DNA of 46,055 nt from UBA6398 sp963644855 (GCA_963644855.1 CAVIQL010000021.1:1-46055), one strand, 5' to 3'; numbered from the stretch's first letter, positions 1 to 8,630 are shown. Notes: generated from the sequence alone by a model not told the origin. Made by a program: numbers and translations.

Positions 1-521
1 TCAGAACATTTGGAGCAGTTCTTTCCACAGGAGCAAATGCAGGACAGGTTAGAGGTGCTGTGCAAATGACTTTTGCGCGTTCACAAGATCCAATTGTGTC
101 TGCTGAACATACTCTTACTGTTTGTGCTGCACGTGACGAATGCAAACCTTATAATGAGCAAGTGGGTATTCAAGGTCGCAAAGCCACCATTCCCTATGGT
201 CTTTACGTTTGCTACGGATTTATCTCGGCAAACCTAGCTAAGCAGACTGGCTTTTCTGAAGAAGACCTACAACTATTCTTCGAAGCACTAAAAAATATGT
301 TCGACCAAGACCGTTCCGCAGCCCGTGGTTTGATGAGTGCTCAGAAACTGATTGTGTTCAAGCATGATTCTGTATTGGGTAATGCACCCGCAAACAAGTT
401 ATTCGATTTGGTAAAGATAAAAAAAGTGTCAGATACAGCACCAAGGGCATTTAATGACTACGAAGTAAGCGTTGACACTACATCCGTCCCAAGCGGAGTA
501 ACCATAGAGGAATTAATTTGA
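1..521 (+). CDS. cas7: Type I-C Cascade backbone protein Cas7 (Csd2), 3' part only
   Basis: The reading frame is open from base 3 with no start in the window, so this is the C-terminal part (about 172 residues) of a longer protein. Cas7/Csd2 forms the helical backbone of the type I-C surveillance complex and holds the crRNA. The visible sequence begins RTFGAVLSTGANAGQVRG and contains QMTFARSQDPIVS, typical of the Csd2 family, followed by IPYGLYVCYGFISA. The stop TGA at 519-521 overlaps the TTG start of cas4 at 518, so the two are probably translationally coupled. The expected cas3, cas5c and cas8c genes would lie upstream, outside the window. Family assignment rests on recognised motifs and on the cas4-cas1-cas2 context. 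Confidence 0.9.
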   Translation, partial: RTFGAVLSTGANAGQVRGAVQMTFARSQDPIVSAEHTLTVCAARDECKPYNEQVGIQGRKATIPYGLYVCYGFISANLAKQTGFSEEDLQLFFEALKNMFDQDRSAARGLMSAQKLIVFKHDSVLGNAPANKLFDLVKIKKVSDTAPRAFNDYEVSVDTTSVPSGVTIEELI

Positions 522-1201
522 GTTGCCTTGTGTATACAGAAGAAGAAATGCTCATGTTGTCGGGGATACAACACTTTATGTTCTGTCCCCGACAATGGGC
601 TTTGATTCATTTGGAACAGACATGGAAAGAAAACAAACTGACAACAGAAGGTCATATTTTACACAAAAATGTAGACAACCCTTTCTATCGTCAGAAAAAT
701 GGTGATGTTATAACTCTTCGTTCCATTCATATCGCTTCGAAAGAGTTAGGGCTTTATGGCATTACCGATGCCGTGGAGCTTATTTCTTCCGATTCTTCCC
801 AAGACGCAATCACTAATAATAAGTATAAAGGTTTCTGGAAACCTTTCCCTGTGGAATACAAACGCGGACGACCTAAACACAATGAGACAGATAAGGTACA
901 ACTAACAGCTCAGGCTATGTGTCTGGAGGAAATGTACGGCATTCATATTCCATATGGTGCTCTCTATTATAATGAGATAAAACATCGGGAAACTATTGCC
1001 ATATCTGATGCTATTAGGCATACCACGATATTGTGTGCTCAGCAAATGCACAAGATTTTTAAGAGTGGTATGATACCTGCAGCCCACAAAGCGCCTCATT
1101 GTAGAAACTGTTCTCTGAAAGATATTTGTATGCCTGAAATAAATGATTGCGTTCAAATCAAGACCTACCTAAACAAACTTCTATATGAAGATATTACTTA
1201 A
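518..1201 (+). CDS. cas4: CRISPR-associated exonuclease Cas4 (type I-C)
   Basis: Cas4 is an iron-sulfur, RecB-family nuclease that helps Cas1-Cas2 select and trim prespacers with the right PAM. The 227 residues show the first cluster cysteine in HFMFCPRQW (C23) and the C-terminal trio in CRNCSLKDIC (C195, C198, C204). The nuclease residues lie in YGITDAVEL (D84), PVEYKRG (E113, K115) and QLTAQAMCLEEMY (Q128, Y140). All key residues are present, so it is probably active. The TTG at 518 overlaps the cas7 stop and precedes the family-like start YTEEEML; an ATG at 548 would cut into this conserved N-terminus. The 3' end overlaps cas1 by 17 bases, consistent with one cas operon. Confidence 0.93.
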   Translation: MSCLVYTEEEMLMLSGIQHFMFCPRQWALIHLEQTWKENKLTTEGHILHKNVDNPFYRQKNGDVITLRSIHIASKELGLYGITDAVELISSDSSQDAITNNKYKGFWKPFPVEYKRGRPKHNETDKVQLTAQAMCLEEMYGIHIPYGALYYNEIKHRETIAISDAIRHTTILCAQQMHKIFKSGMIPAAHKAPHCRNCSLKDICMPEINDCVQIKTYLNKLLYEDIT

Positions 1202-2207
1202 CACTCTATACGTTACAACTCCAGAGGCCTATCTAAGCAAAGAAGGTCTAAACGTAGTAGTATCCGTCAAACAATGCGAAATATTCCGTATTCCAATACA
1301 CAACATCGAGCAGATTGTTACTTTTGGATATATGGGAGCAAGTCCAGGATTGATGAAACTGTGCGCCGATAATGGAGTATCTCTTACATTTCTTTCTCCA
1401 CAAGGCAGATATATTAGTCGTTCGCAAGGACCCACAAAGGGCAATGTTTTGTTAAGAAAAGCGCAATACAAATATTCCGAAGACCCTATCTATGCTTTGA
1501 ATCTATGCAAACTTTTTATTGGTGGCAAAATTCAGAACTATCGTAATATTCTACGACGTTTTATCAGAGACAATGGAGAAAACAACGCCATAAAAGTAGC
1601 AGTCAAGGATTTACTCACATGCAAGAGGAAAATTTTGAGCGCAGACAATGTGGATAGAATCAGAGGCTGTGAAGGAGAAGCAGCAAACACATACTTTGGG
1701 GTATTCCCGCATCTGTTGTTAAATCAAAAAGAAGACTTCAAATTTGCGGGTCGTAACCGTCGTCCTCCCAAGGATGCTATCAATGCAATGTTATCGTTTG
1801 TGTACACACTAATATGTAATGATCTAACCTCTGCCTTAGAAACAGTAGGATTGGATCCATATGTCGGCTTTATGCACACCTTACGTCCAGGAAGACCATC
1901 ACTTGCTTTAGACCTTATGGAAGAACTGCGAGCCTATCTTGGAGACAGACTCGTTCTTTCTTTAATTAACAAAAAACAGATCACCATTAAAGATTTCCTC
2001 AATCAAGGTGATGAATGTATCATCATGACAGATTCCGGAAGGAAAACAATACTCACTGCATGGCAAAACAGAAAAAAAGAACAAATAACCCATCCTTATT
2101 TGAACGAGAAAGTTAGTATAGGACTATTGCCATATATCCAAGCCGTACTCCTGGCAAGATTTATTCGAAAAGACTTAGACGATTACCCTGTATTCTTAAT
2201 CAAATAG
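1185..2207 (+). CDS. cas1: CRISPR-associated integrase Cas1 (type I-C)
   Basis: Cas1 catalyses integration of new spacers at the leader end of the array, in complex with Cas2. Its 340 residues match the type I-C size. The metal-binding residues are in GCEGEAANTYFG (E163) and in HTLRPGRPSLALDLMEELR (H231, D243 and E246), so the active site is intact. The N-terminal beta domain starts MKILLNTLYVTTPEAYLS. It overlaps cas4 by 17 bases and is followed 3 bases after its stop by cas2, so the adaptation genes are tightly coupled. Nothing suggests decay. Confidence 0.95.
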   Translation: MKILLNTLYVTTPEAYLSKEGLNVVVSVKQCEIFRIPIHNIEQIVTFGYMGASPGLMKLCADNGVSLTFLSPQGRYISRSQGPTKGNVLLRKAQYKYSEDPIYALNLCKLFIGGKIQNYRNILRRFIRDNGENNAIKVAVKDLLTCKRKILSADNVDRIRGCEGEAANTYFGVFPHLLLNQKEDFKFAGRNRRPPKDAINAMLSFVYTLICNDLTSALETVGLDPYVGFMHTLRPGRPSLALDLMEELRAYLGDRLVLSLINKKQITIKDFLNQGDECIIMTDSGRKTILTAWQNRKKEQITHPYLNEKVSIGLLPYIQAVLLARFIRKDLDDYPVFLIK

Positions 2208-2210
2208 CTT

Positions 2211-2501
2211 ATGTTCATACTTATTACCTATGATGTAAATATCACATCGCCTCATGGTGCCAAGCGCTTGCGAAATATAGCAAGAGCCTGCCAAAACTAT
2301 GGAAAAAGAGTTCAAAACTCAGTCTTCGAATGTATCCTCACCGAAGCACAATATATAAAACTAAAGAACCAAATCAAAGATATTATCGATTCAGAGTTAG
2401 ACAGTATAAGATTCTATATTTTGGGAAAAGATTGGAAACGCAAAGTAGAGACGTTAGGAAATGATACGGGAGTTGATTTTACAAACGAACTTATTATATA
2501 A
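2211..2501 (+). CDS. cas2: CRISPR-associated protein Cas2 (type I-C)
   Basis: Cas2 is the small ferredoxin-like dimer that bridges two Cas1 dimers in the integration complex. The 96-residue protein starts MFILITYDVN with the conserved aspartate D8. It contains the family pattern GKRVQNSVFECIL and the strand RFYILG. It starts 3 bases after the cas1 stop and is the last cas gene before the leader and array. Confidence 0.94.
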   Translation: MFILITYDVNITSPHGAKRLRNIARACQNYGKRVQNSVFECILTEAQYIKLKNQIKDIIDSELDSIRFYILGKDWKRKVETLGNDTGVDFTNELII

Positions 2502-2677
2502 TATATTGCAGTGCGAACCTCAAGCATTGCATTATTTGCCATAAGTTTCGCACCTGTTATAAATCATCAGATTAGCAGTTTTTCAAGGCTAACAAACTTT
2601 TATTAGCGAGCATTTTGCAGACTTTCGCAAAACATATACCTTTGCATTGTGATATTCAAGTACTTTATGAATACACG
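2502..2677 (+). promoter_or_regulatory. CRISPR leader with Bacteroidota-type promoter
   Basis: This AT-rich stretch of 176 bases between cas2 and the first repeat has no ORF. It contains TTTG at 2614-2617 and TACCTTTG at 2637-2644, separated by 19 bases, an exact match to the Bacteroidota sigma-ABfr consensus. Transcription should begin near 2650, about 28 bases before the first repeat, and give the pre-crRNA. Further upstream GTGCGAA (2511-2517) and TTCGCAC (2547-2553) form a 7-bp inverted repeat that could be a leader motif or a weak cas2 terminator. The role of the inverted repeat is inference. Confidence 0.8.
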
Positions 2678-3498
2678 GTCGCACCCCGCGTGGGTGCGTG
2701 GATTGAAACGATGCTAATGGTGTGTGTGGTGTGAAATTTGGCGTCGCACCCCGCGTGGGTGCGTGGATTGAAACAATAAATTTAAATATTGCAATAATGA
2801 TTTTATAGGTCGCACCCCGCGTGGGTGCGTGGATTGAAACATAGTTCAGTCCTCCATTCCGCTATGCAGGCATCGTCGCACCCCGCGTGGGTGCGTGGAT
2901 TGAAACATCTACTGTTCCAGTGCATAGCAATTTGTACACGTCGCACCCCGCGTGGGTGCGTGGATTGAAACATCAATAACCAGCATATCCATAGGTAGCT
3001 TGTAGTCGCACCCCGCGTGGGTGCGTGGATTGAAACCGCAATACAAGCATCGACGGCTGCCTTACTGTCGTCGCACCCCGCGTGGGTGCGTGGATTGAAA
3101 CCGAATAGAGTGGAAGAGACGGAAATGATATTACAGTCGCACCCCGCGTGGGTGCGTGGATTGAAACTTTACTTAATATGTGCATTATGCGCTCCATCGA
3201 CGAGTCGCACCCCGCGTGGGTGCGTGGATTGAAACACGCTTAACTGCCGCTATGATATTGGGGCAAGGGGTCGCACCCCGCGTGGGTGCGTGGATTGAAA
3301 CCTTCTCCTGCTCTGCCGCAAGATATAGCACTTCGTCGCACCCCGCGTGGGTGCGTGGATTGAAACACCGGTCCGTGGCTACTCTCGACATAGACAATGG
3401 CGTCGCACCCCGCGTGGGTGCGTGGATTGAAACAACGACAATGCCGATGATCCTATGCCACAGATGGTCGCACCCCGCGTGGGTGCGTGGATTGAAAT
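2678..3498 (+). CRISPR. Type I-C CRISPR array, 13 repeats and 12 spacers
   Basis: The 32-base repeat begins GTCGCACC and ends GGATTGAAAC. Its inner arms GCACCC and GGGTGC form the hairpin cut by Cas5c, leaving the I-C type 3' handle and the usual GAAAC end. Repeats start at 2678, 2743, 2809, 2875, 2940, 3005, 3070, 3136, 3204, 3270, 3335, 3402 and 3467. Twelve repeats look identical; the last ends in T instead of C, which marks it as the leader-distal end and agrees with transcription from the cas2 side. Spacers are 33-36 bases: 33, 34, 34, 33, 33, 33, 34, 36, 34, 33, 35 and 33. No two spacers look alike. Confidence 0.98.
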
Positions 3499-3611
3499 AA
3501 GGAATATGGTTATATTATTACAATATGAGATTGCGACACACATGGATTTGTTTTTTCCCTTTTGGGGTGGGGCTAACCGAGAAGGGGAAGAAATGTTCGG
3601 CAGATAAGGTA

Positions 3612-3735
3612 CCAGCCGAGCAATATACCCCCATTGCAAAGCGCCGTTGGGCAACCACAGAAACGACATCGGATATCGTAAAAACAATATCCGATATTTT
3701 TTAAAAAAGGTCTGACATTAGTTTTACAATATCCC
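3612..3735. repeat. Intergenic 21-bp palindrome array, copy A (long form)
   Basis: Palindromic cores RTCNGAY are centred at 3671, 3692 and 3713, exactly 21 bases apart. A fourth at 3734 has one mismatch (ATCCCAT). The first two cores are joined by a GTAAAAAC linker, the next by a T6A6 linker, and the right linker carries GTTTTAC. This copy lacks one central unit compared with the other six. Bases 3612-3666 form a left flank almost identical to 11003-11056 of copy C. It lies between the CRISPR array and the nrdG terminator. The 113 bases after the array (3499-3611) show nothing else that I can recognise. Confidence 0.8.
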
Positions 3736-3775
3736 ATATGGTTTTTTCGGCAACATTTCTCCCCTTTTTCACGAC

Positions 3776-3811
3776 AAAAAATCCCCGCCCGAAATCACTT
3801 CGGACGGGGAT
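3776..3811 (-). terminator. Intrinsic terminator of nrdD-nrdG
   Basis: Read on the minus strand, ATCCCCGTCCGAA pairs with TTCGGGCGGGGAT around a GTGA loop, with one G-U pair, and is followed by TTTTTT. It lies about 45 bases past the nrdG stop codon. Confidence 0.9.
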
Positions 3812-3855
3812 AAAATTCGTGTTAAATTGAAAATTGTTATTATCTCGTTTTTCGA

Positions 3856-4326
3856 TTACTTCTTCAAGAAACGCTCCGTAATGTCCTTGCGCGTGCCATC
3901 GGGCATCATGCGGTAAAGACGCTGGTTGGTGGTGGGCTTGTTGAGCGGTCCCTTTTCGGGGATATAAGGTCCTATCTTTACGAAATCGAATACCGACGCA
4001 TCAAAGTCCTTCGGGAAATCGGGCTTACCCGAATACCACGCCGTGAGAAACGCTCCCGCATATTTTTCGCGCACATGCTTTGCAAGCTTTTCCACAGCCT
4101 TGGGGTCGTTGTCGCCTCCCATGAAGCACACACACGTAGCCTCGCCCACATAGTCAGCCAACATTTTGTCGAGAGCCTCAACCGTAAGTTCTTCACCGCA
4201 ATCGTTCCACAAATAAGGGCTATGGCAACCGCGACAATGGTTTGGGCAAAGCGACAAATTGATTGCTATCGTCGTTTCGTCGGGGATTTCTTGAAAAACA
4301 ATGTCGTAACCGACGTATTTTATCAT
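3856..4326 (-). CDS. nrdG: Anaerobic ribonucleotide reductase activating protein NrdG
   Basis: This radical SAM enzyme generates the glycyl radical on NrdD under anaerobic conditions. The 156-residue protein has the cluster motif CPNHCRGC (C27, C31, C34) in the CxxxCxxC pattern. It also has the family segment FMGGDNDP and the ending IGPYIPEKGPLNKPTTNQRLY seen in other NrdG proteins. A GGGAG ribosome-binding site lies just before the ATG, which is unusually clear for this phylum. It starts 14 bases after the nrdD stop and ends before a strong terminator, so it is the second gene of an nrdDG operon. Confidence 0.95.
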   Translation of the reverse strand: MIKYVGYDIVFQEIPDETTIAINLSLCPNHCRGCHSPYLWNDCGEELTVEALDKMLADYVGEATCVCFMGGDNDPKAVEKLAKHVREKYAGAFLTAWYSGKPDFPKDFDASVFDFVKIGPYIPEKGPLNKPTTNQRLYRMMPDGTRKDITERFLKK

Positions 4327-4340
4327 TTCTCCCTAAAAGA

Positions 4341-6479
4341 TTATGCCCTTGCGTTCTCAGCCTCTACCACAACGTTGTCTTTGTCGCGCACAGGATTGTC
4401 GTAATAGCGGCGTGCAGCTTCTTTTTGACGGTCCATCGAGAAATTGGAAACGCGTTTGAGATATCCGATAACGCGTGTGAGATAGTCAAGGTTCTTGCTG
4501 TGGCACACGGGGCACTCTTTAAGATAACGCTTGTCGATATGTCCGCAATCGTTACACACTGTGTTGGGAATATTAAAGGTGAAATAGTTGCACCCTTCCT
4601 TAGCTGCCACACGCAAGAGCTGACGATATTGTTTTTCGCTCAAATGCTCGTCGAGATTCATGTGCAAAGCCGAACCACCAGTAAGGTGCTCGATGAATTT
4701 CTGACCGTGAAGGCGGAATTTTTCAAGGATATGCGTGTTGGTATCTTCTACTACATAGAAATAACTATTGTAGCAATCACGCGGAACATAGTATCCGTCC
4801 TCACGATCCCAGCGCGCATGTTTCACACCAACGTTTTCGGCAGGAATCATCTCGCAGTTGAACATCACATCCTTTGAACGATATTTTTTGTTGTAGTATT
4901 CCACCGTGCCGAGAACGCCCTGCACAAATTTCAAATACTCCGGATTGTCAGAGATAGTGTATCCCAACGACTCAGCAGCCTCAACCAATCCGTTCACACC
5001 TATCGTGAGATATTGACGGGCAATATTTATATAGCCGGCATCAAACAACGGAAGCATTCCTTTCTTTTCCAAATCTTTGAGGTTCTCATTGTAAGCCACC
5101 TGAACCTTATGCATCAAGTCTATAACCTCTGCAATAAAATCAAGATAAGGTTTGCCCTGACGAGTAGCCTCTTGCACACAACGGTTGAGGTTTATTGTCA
5201 GCACACTCTTTGAGCCCGTTGAAACGCCGCCCGCACCAAGTGTGTAGCTAAAGCCGTTGTTTTGGATTTCGTTGCGCAAACGGCAGCACGATGCCAAAGA
5301 GTCGGCGTTGTCGCTCATGTATGTAAAGAACGAGTGCCCTTCTGAATACATTTTTGCGGTAAAGTCGGCATATTCTTTGTCCACCACGTCGCCATCTTTC
5401 GAGAGAAGAGCCATTGTTTCTACGGGGAACGTCAAAACGGTCTTTGTTCTTTCTTGGTTAAACCACGTCATGAAACGTTTCTGAAGCCAGTTGAGCGCGT
5501 CCCAATTGGGTTTCGAGCCGTCGGGAAAGCGAAAATCGCCAAAGATACTCTCAAAATAATTGCTGTCATAGTATGAAATGTTCCAGAAAACAGCTTGGAA
5601 ATTTCTTGCACCCGTTGGCTGGTTGATGGAATACACCACTTGCTCAAAACAGTCGGTTATGATTTTGTCGAGAGTGCGATGGCGTTTCGAAAGGTCTACT
5701 ATGTCGTTCGCATGCTTGTAGTAATCTTCGCCGTATTCAAGACCTATAAAATACGACATGTACATAAGGAATTCCGGAGTTGCACATGCGCCGCTCAACA
5801 TACTCGAAACGATAAATACCATATTGATAAATCCGCCGCAGAACGACTTTAAATTTGTCGGTTTAGTTGAATTGCCGCCAATACTCTTCGTTCCGCTTAT
5901 AAGCCAAGGGTACATTGTTATGCTGGCGCAGTAGTTTGCCAAACTTGTCTCGTCGTTTTTATAAATAAAGTGGTGTTCGAGCAAATATAGATAGCGATCT
6001 GCGAGTTCTTTGCCGTACATCTCTTTGATTTTGTCGCACAACAAACGTCGGTTAAGGCGTATGAAATTCGACTTGGGCAGTTCTCCGATGAGCGTTGCTA
6101 TGTTTTTGTTTTCCACATTTGCGTTGGCGTCGTATTTCGAACCGGTTGCAGGGTTTGCAGCCTTGCAATAATCGATAAGGAATTTGAGTTTGTCTCTCAC
6201 CTCGCGGTCTTCAAAATGTTTCTGACGATAAAGCATGAACGATTTCGCCGCCTTGTAATGGTTTTCGCGCATTAGCGAAATTTCCACTTGGTTTTGGATA
6301 TCCTCCACACTCATTCCGTTGCAGAAATGCAGGTTTTCCATCACGCGTTGAATGTCTTCGGCGTGCACATGTTCGTTTACCGATTCAAATGCCTTGAGAA
6401 TGGCACTTTTGATTTTCTCTAATGAGAAGTTTTCAGTGGTTCCGTCTCGTTTTGTAATTAAGAAACTATCGTAACTCAT
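4341..6479 (-). CDS. nrdD: Anaerobic (class III) ribonucleoside-triphosphate reductase NrdD
   Basis: NrdD reduces ribonucleotides to deoxyribonucleotides without oxygen, using a glycyl radical made by NrdG. The 712 residues comprise an N-terminal ATP-cone (about 1-95, starting FLITKRDGTTENFSLEKI), the ten-stranded barrel, and the C-terminal radical domain. The zinc site is C642, C645, C656 and C659 in CNDCGH and CPVC. The glycyl radical residue is G672 in RVIGYL. All signature residues are present. It is transcribed with nrdG, as expected for an obligate or facultative anaerobe. Its 5' leader is about 185 bases if the upstream -7 box is used. Confidence 0.96.
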   Translation of the reverse strand: MSYDSFLITKRDGTTENFSLEKIKSAILKAFESVNEHVHAEDIQRVMENLHFCNGMSVEDIQNQVEISLMRENHYKAAKSFMLYRQKHFEDREVRDKLKFLIDYCKAANPATGSKYDANANVENKNIATLIGELPKSNFIRLNRRLLCDKIKEMYGKELADRYLYLLEHHFIYKNDETSLANYCASITMYPWLISGTKSIGGNSTKPTNLKSFCGGFINMVFIVSSMLSGACATPEFLMYMSYFIGLEYGEDYYKHANDIVDLSKRHRTLDKIITDCFEQVVYSINQPTGARNFQAVFWNISYYDSNYFESIFGDFRFPDGSKPNWDALNWLQKRFMTWFNQERTKTVLTFPVETMALLSKDGDVVDKEYADFTAKMYSEGHSFFTYMSDNADSLASCCRLRNEIQNNGFSYTLGAGGVSTGSKSVLTINLNRCVQEATRQGKPYLDFIAEVIDLMHKVQVAYNENLKDLEKKGMLPLFDAGYINIARQYLTIGVNGLVEAAESLGYTISDNPEYLKFVQGVLGTVEYYNKKYRSKDVMFNCEMIPAENVGVKHARWDREDGYYVPRDCYNSYFYVVEDTNTHILEKFRLHGQKFIEHLTGGSALHMNLDEHLSEKQYRQLLRVAAKEGCNYFTFNIPNTVCNDCGHIDKRYLKECPVCHSKNLDYLTRVIGYLKRVSNFSMDRQKEAARRYYDNPVRDKDNVVVEAENARA

Positions 6480-7059
6480 ATTCTTAGTAGGTTTAGTCGT
6501 TGTTGAAAATTTGCGCGCATACGGCTGCGCGTTTGTTTTTTAGGAAATCAGTTTTTCGCAATCCGATGGAAATGCATTTCCCTTCTGAATTCGGGCTTGC
6601 TTGACGCATTATTTACATTATGTGTACGTTAGCACAAAAACACTCTTTGACATCATTCCTTAACCGAGTGCAAAGATAAATTTTTCGGACAACATATCAT
6701 CGCAATTCTTCGAAATTATTTTCTTTTTGGAAAACTTTTTTGTCTGCAAAATTTCAAAAGTTTTCCGTTTTGGAAAACTTTTTCTTCTTTCAAAGCTTTA
6801 AAATTTTCTGAATATCAGTTGTTTTCAGTTCGATTTCGGTTATGCAAAGTTACTTCAAAAACATCAAAAGTTGTCCGTTTCTTCTATTTTATTTCCCTCA
6901 AAACATGAACTTGTTTATATATACACCTCGTTTTTTGCGTGTCTGTTTGTAAATGTGCGAGTTCGCTAATCGGGCCAACAAAACGGCGCATAAAATTAAT
7001 TTTTTCCGCAAAATTTTGCCCCACAAAAGGCATCGAAAAAACCACATGGCTTAACGCAA
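6480..7059 (-). promoter_or_regulatory. Upstream region of nrdD with candidate promoter and palindrome
   Basis: No gene is visible here. On the minus strand TATCTTTG at 6671-6678 fits the Bacteroidota -7 box TAnnTTTG; no good -33 TTTG is found at the right distance. Between it and nrdD lies a perfect 14-base palindrome, GGAAATGCATTTCC, at 6568-6581, and a GC-rich hairpin at 6513-6531 (CGCGCA and TGCGCG arms). At 6756-6782 an 11-bp perfect inverted repeat AAAAGTTTTCC with loop GTTTT is followed by pyrimidines on the plus strand. Which of these controls nrdD cannot be told from sequence alone. Confidence 0.5.
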
Positions 7060-7101
7060 AAATATCGCCGCATCTAATTAGGATTAGATGCGGCGGTATT
7101 T
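7060..7101 (-). terminator. Terminator of the acyltransferase gene
   Basis: A perfect 13-bp stem, CGCCGCATCTAAT (7066-7078) with its complement at 7083-7095 and a TAGG loop, is extended by A-T and G-T pairs. On the minus strand it is followed by ATATTTTT. It lies 60 bases beyond the stop of the acyltransferase gene at 7160. Confidence 0.88.
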
Positions 7102-7159
7102 AAATTGGATGCCTTGGAATTTTCAAGGCATGGCTTGCGGACTTCTGCCCCGCGCAATG

Positions 7160-8266
7160 TTATCCTTTATAACCCGATATGTATTCGCCGATTTTGGGAA
7201 TCTTGCTACACAGAATCGATATCAGCGAAGCCGTAACGAATGTGCTTACGGCGGTGAGCAGTATGCACGCGCCGGTAGGCATCAACGGGCGATAAAGCCC
7301 GCAATATGCCGAGAGGATAACCATGTGCATTAGATAAGTGCCGTAGCTTGCTTTGGAAACAGGCAGGAGTATTTTCTTGTAAAACCACCCCGAATAGGTA
7401 ATCTTGCGTATTATCATAAAATAAGCTATCACCGTGAGCGCCACACTAAAACTTGAAAATCTCCAACTCTGTTCCATGTAAACGGCAAGGTCGATTGGCG
7501 CGTTCACAGGGTAATCGTGGGGCATTACTGTCCAAAACCAACCTGCCGCAATGGAATATCCAACGATCCATATCGGCACAGCGATACACAAAGTACGCTT
7601 CCAACTCAACTCAGGTACCCACTTCTTGAAATAATGTCCCAACATCAGGTACCCCACAAAGCCACTAAAATAATATAGTGTGCCGAATTCGTTCCAATTT
7701 GCCTCGCCCCATAGCTCTACAGAGCCGCTGAAAGCCAACGCTAACTGACGCAAAAACGGCATAAGCGTAGTGAAAAGCCACAAAACGAGGAATGCCAACT
7801 CGCTTTTGCGCGATACTTTTTCTGCCCACGGAGACAGTATGGGCATAAGCAGGTATATTCCCAATATCATATAAACAAACCAGAGATGTCCCCAATATTG
7901 GTTGAAATTAAACACGTATGGTTTGAACGCTGCCGCGAAATCGTTTGAATTTTGCAGGGCATAAACCACCCCAAGTATTATCACCCACACCACAAAAGGC
8001 AACACCACTCTATGGAAACGGCGTTTCAGGAATGCGCCAGTGGGTTTCTGCAACGGGAAAAGCAGATAGCTCGATGCTATTACAAACAACGGCACCGACG
8101 CACGCATTGCGCTATCAAAAAAGGTGCTCCACATGGCGTTGGTTTCGTTCAAAATTTCGGTTCCGTCGTTTCCAAGATAAAAAGGCTCGGACGAATGAAC
8201 GCACATCACCATGAAACAGGCTATCACTCTCAGCCAATCAACAAAAACAATTCTCTGGTTCATCAA
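7160..8266 (-). CDS. Membrane acyltransferase, Acyltransferase_3 family
   Basis: This 368-residue integral membrane protein belongs to the OafA/WecH-type family that acylates sugars or other envelope components. The N-terminus has the family pattern D10-W-L-R13 and the conserved histidine H24 in VMCVHSSEPF. About ten hydrophobic segments follow, including FVVWVIILGVVYAL, LWFVYMILGIYLLMPIL and GFVGYLMLGHYF. The substrate cannot be predicted, and there are no sugar or lipid genes beside it. It is a single gene with its own -7 box and terminator. An O-acetyltransferase acting on surface glycans is the most likely role by family. Confidence 0.85.
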   Translation of the reverse strand: MMNQRIVFVDWLRVIACFMVMCVHSSEPFYLGNDGTEILNETNAMWSTFFDSAMRASVPLFVIASSYLLFPLQKPTGAFLKRRFHRVVLPFVVWVIILGVVYALQNSNDFAAAFKPYVFNFNQYWGHLWFVYMILGIYLLMPILSPWAEKVSRKSELAFLVLWLFTTLMPFLRQLALAFSGSVELWGEANWNEFGTLYYFSGFVGYLMLGHYFKKWVPELSWKRTLCIAVPIWIVGYSIAAGWFWTVMPHDYPVNAPIDLAVYMEQSWRFSSFSVALTVIAYFMIIRKITYSGWFYKKILLPVSKASYGTYLMHMVILSAYCGLYRPLMPTGACILLTAVSTFVTASLISILCSKIPKIGEYISGYKG

Positions 8267-8280
8267 AAATTCGGGTTATA

Positions 8281-8324
8281 GCCTGCGCCATAGCAGGCGG
8301 GTTGGTAAAGTTTTCGCAAATATA
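8281..8324 (-). promoter_or_regulatory. Candidate promoter and leader hairpin of the acyltransferase gene
   Basis: On the minus strand TATATTTG at 8317-8324 matches the -7 box TAnnTTTG. A -33 TTTG is not evident. Just downstream GCCTGC (8281-8286) and GCAGGC (8293-8298) form a small hairpin in the predicted 5' leader, about 15 bases before the start codon. Confidence 0.5.
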
Positions 8325-8422
8325 CTAAAATTCCGCATATTACGGCACTCCTATTCCCTTTTTGCGGCTTACAGCAACGCCCATATTTTCCACACCTCTG
8401 CATACCTAAAAAACCATAAGCC

Positions 8423-8503
8423 ATGTTGTAAAAATAATATCAGACATTTTTCAAATAATGTCTGACATTATTTAAAAAATATCGGATATTAGAAAAACGA
8501 TAT
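8423..8503. repeat. Intergenic 21-bp palindrome array, copy B
   Basis: Cores RTCNGAY are centred at 8442, 8463 and 8484, exactly 21 bases apart, with degenerate outer positions at 8421 and 8505. The left linker contains TTGTAAAAAT, the inner linkers TTTTTCAAATAAT and TTATTTAAAAAAT, and the right linker ATTAGAAAAACGAT. It sits between the 3' end of the RNase R gene and the 5' end of the acyltransferase gene, which run in the same direction. Confidence 0.78.
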
Positions 8504-8518
8504 GCGCACATCGTTTTT
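8493..8518 (-). terminator. Possible terminator of the RNase R gene
   Basis: AAAAACGAT (8493-8501) and ATCGTTTTT (8510-8518) form a 9-bp stem with a T run at the end on either strand. It lies about 115 bases past the RNase R stop and overlaps the right end of repeat copy B, so it may be a by-product of that element. Confidence 0.4.
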
Positions 8519-8630
8519 CCTACAAAAAGCAAGGTAAGAAAAAGGTCATACACCGCCCAAGCGATATATGACCCAACAAGTCGATTCTGCAATCTCCGAG
8601 CCGTTTCAAGGCTCAGAAAAACCACATTGT

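Noticed and set aside
2973..3500. Open frames on both strands across the CRISPR array, with repeated RVGAWIET or HAPTRGAT peptides
   Set aside because: They are translations of the CRISPR repeat and have no gene-like start or family.
6756..6782. AT-rich inverted repeat with AAAAGTTTTCC arms as a terminator
   Set aside because: No gene ends upstream of it on the plus strand, so it is only noted as part of the nrdD upstream region.
8578..8625. Hairpin GAGCC/GGCTC near 8600 as the RNase R terminator
   Set aside because: No T run follows it in the minus direction; the T-rich side lies before the stem.
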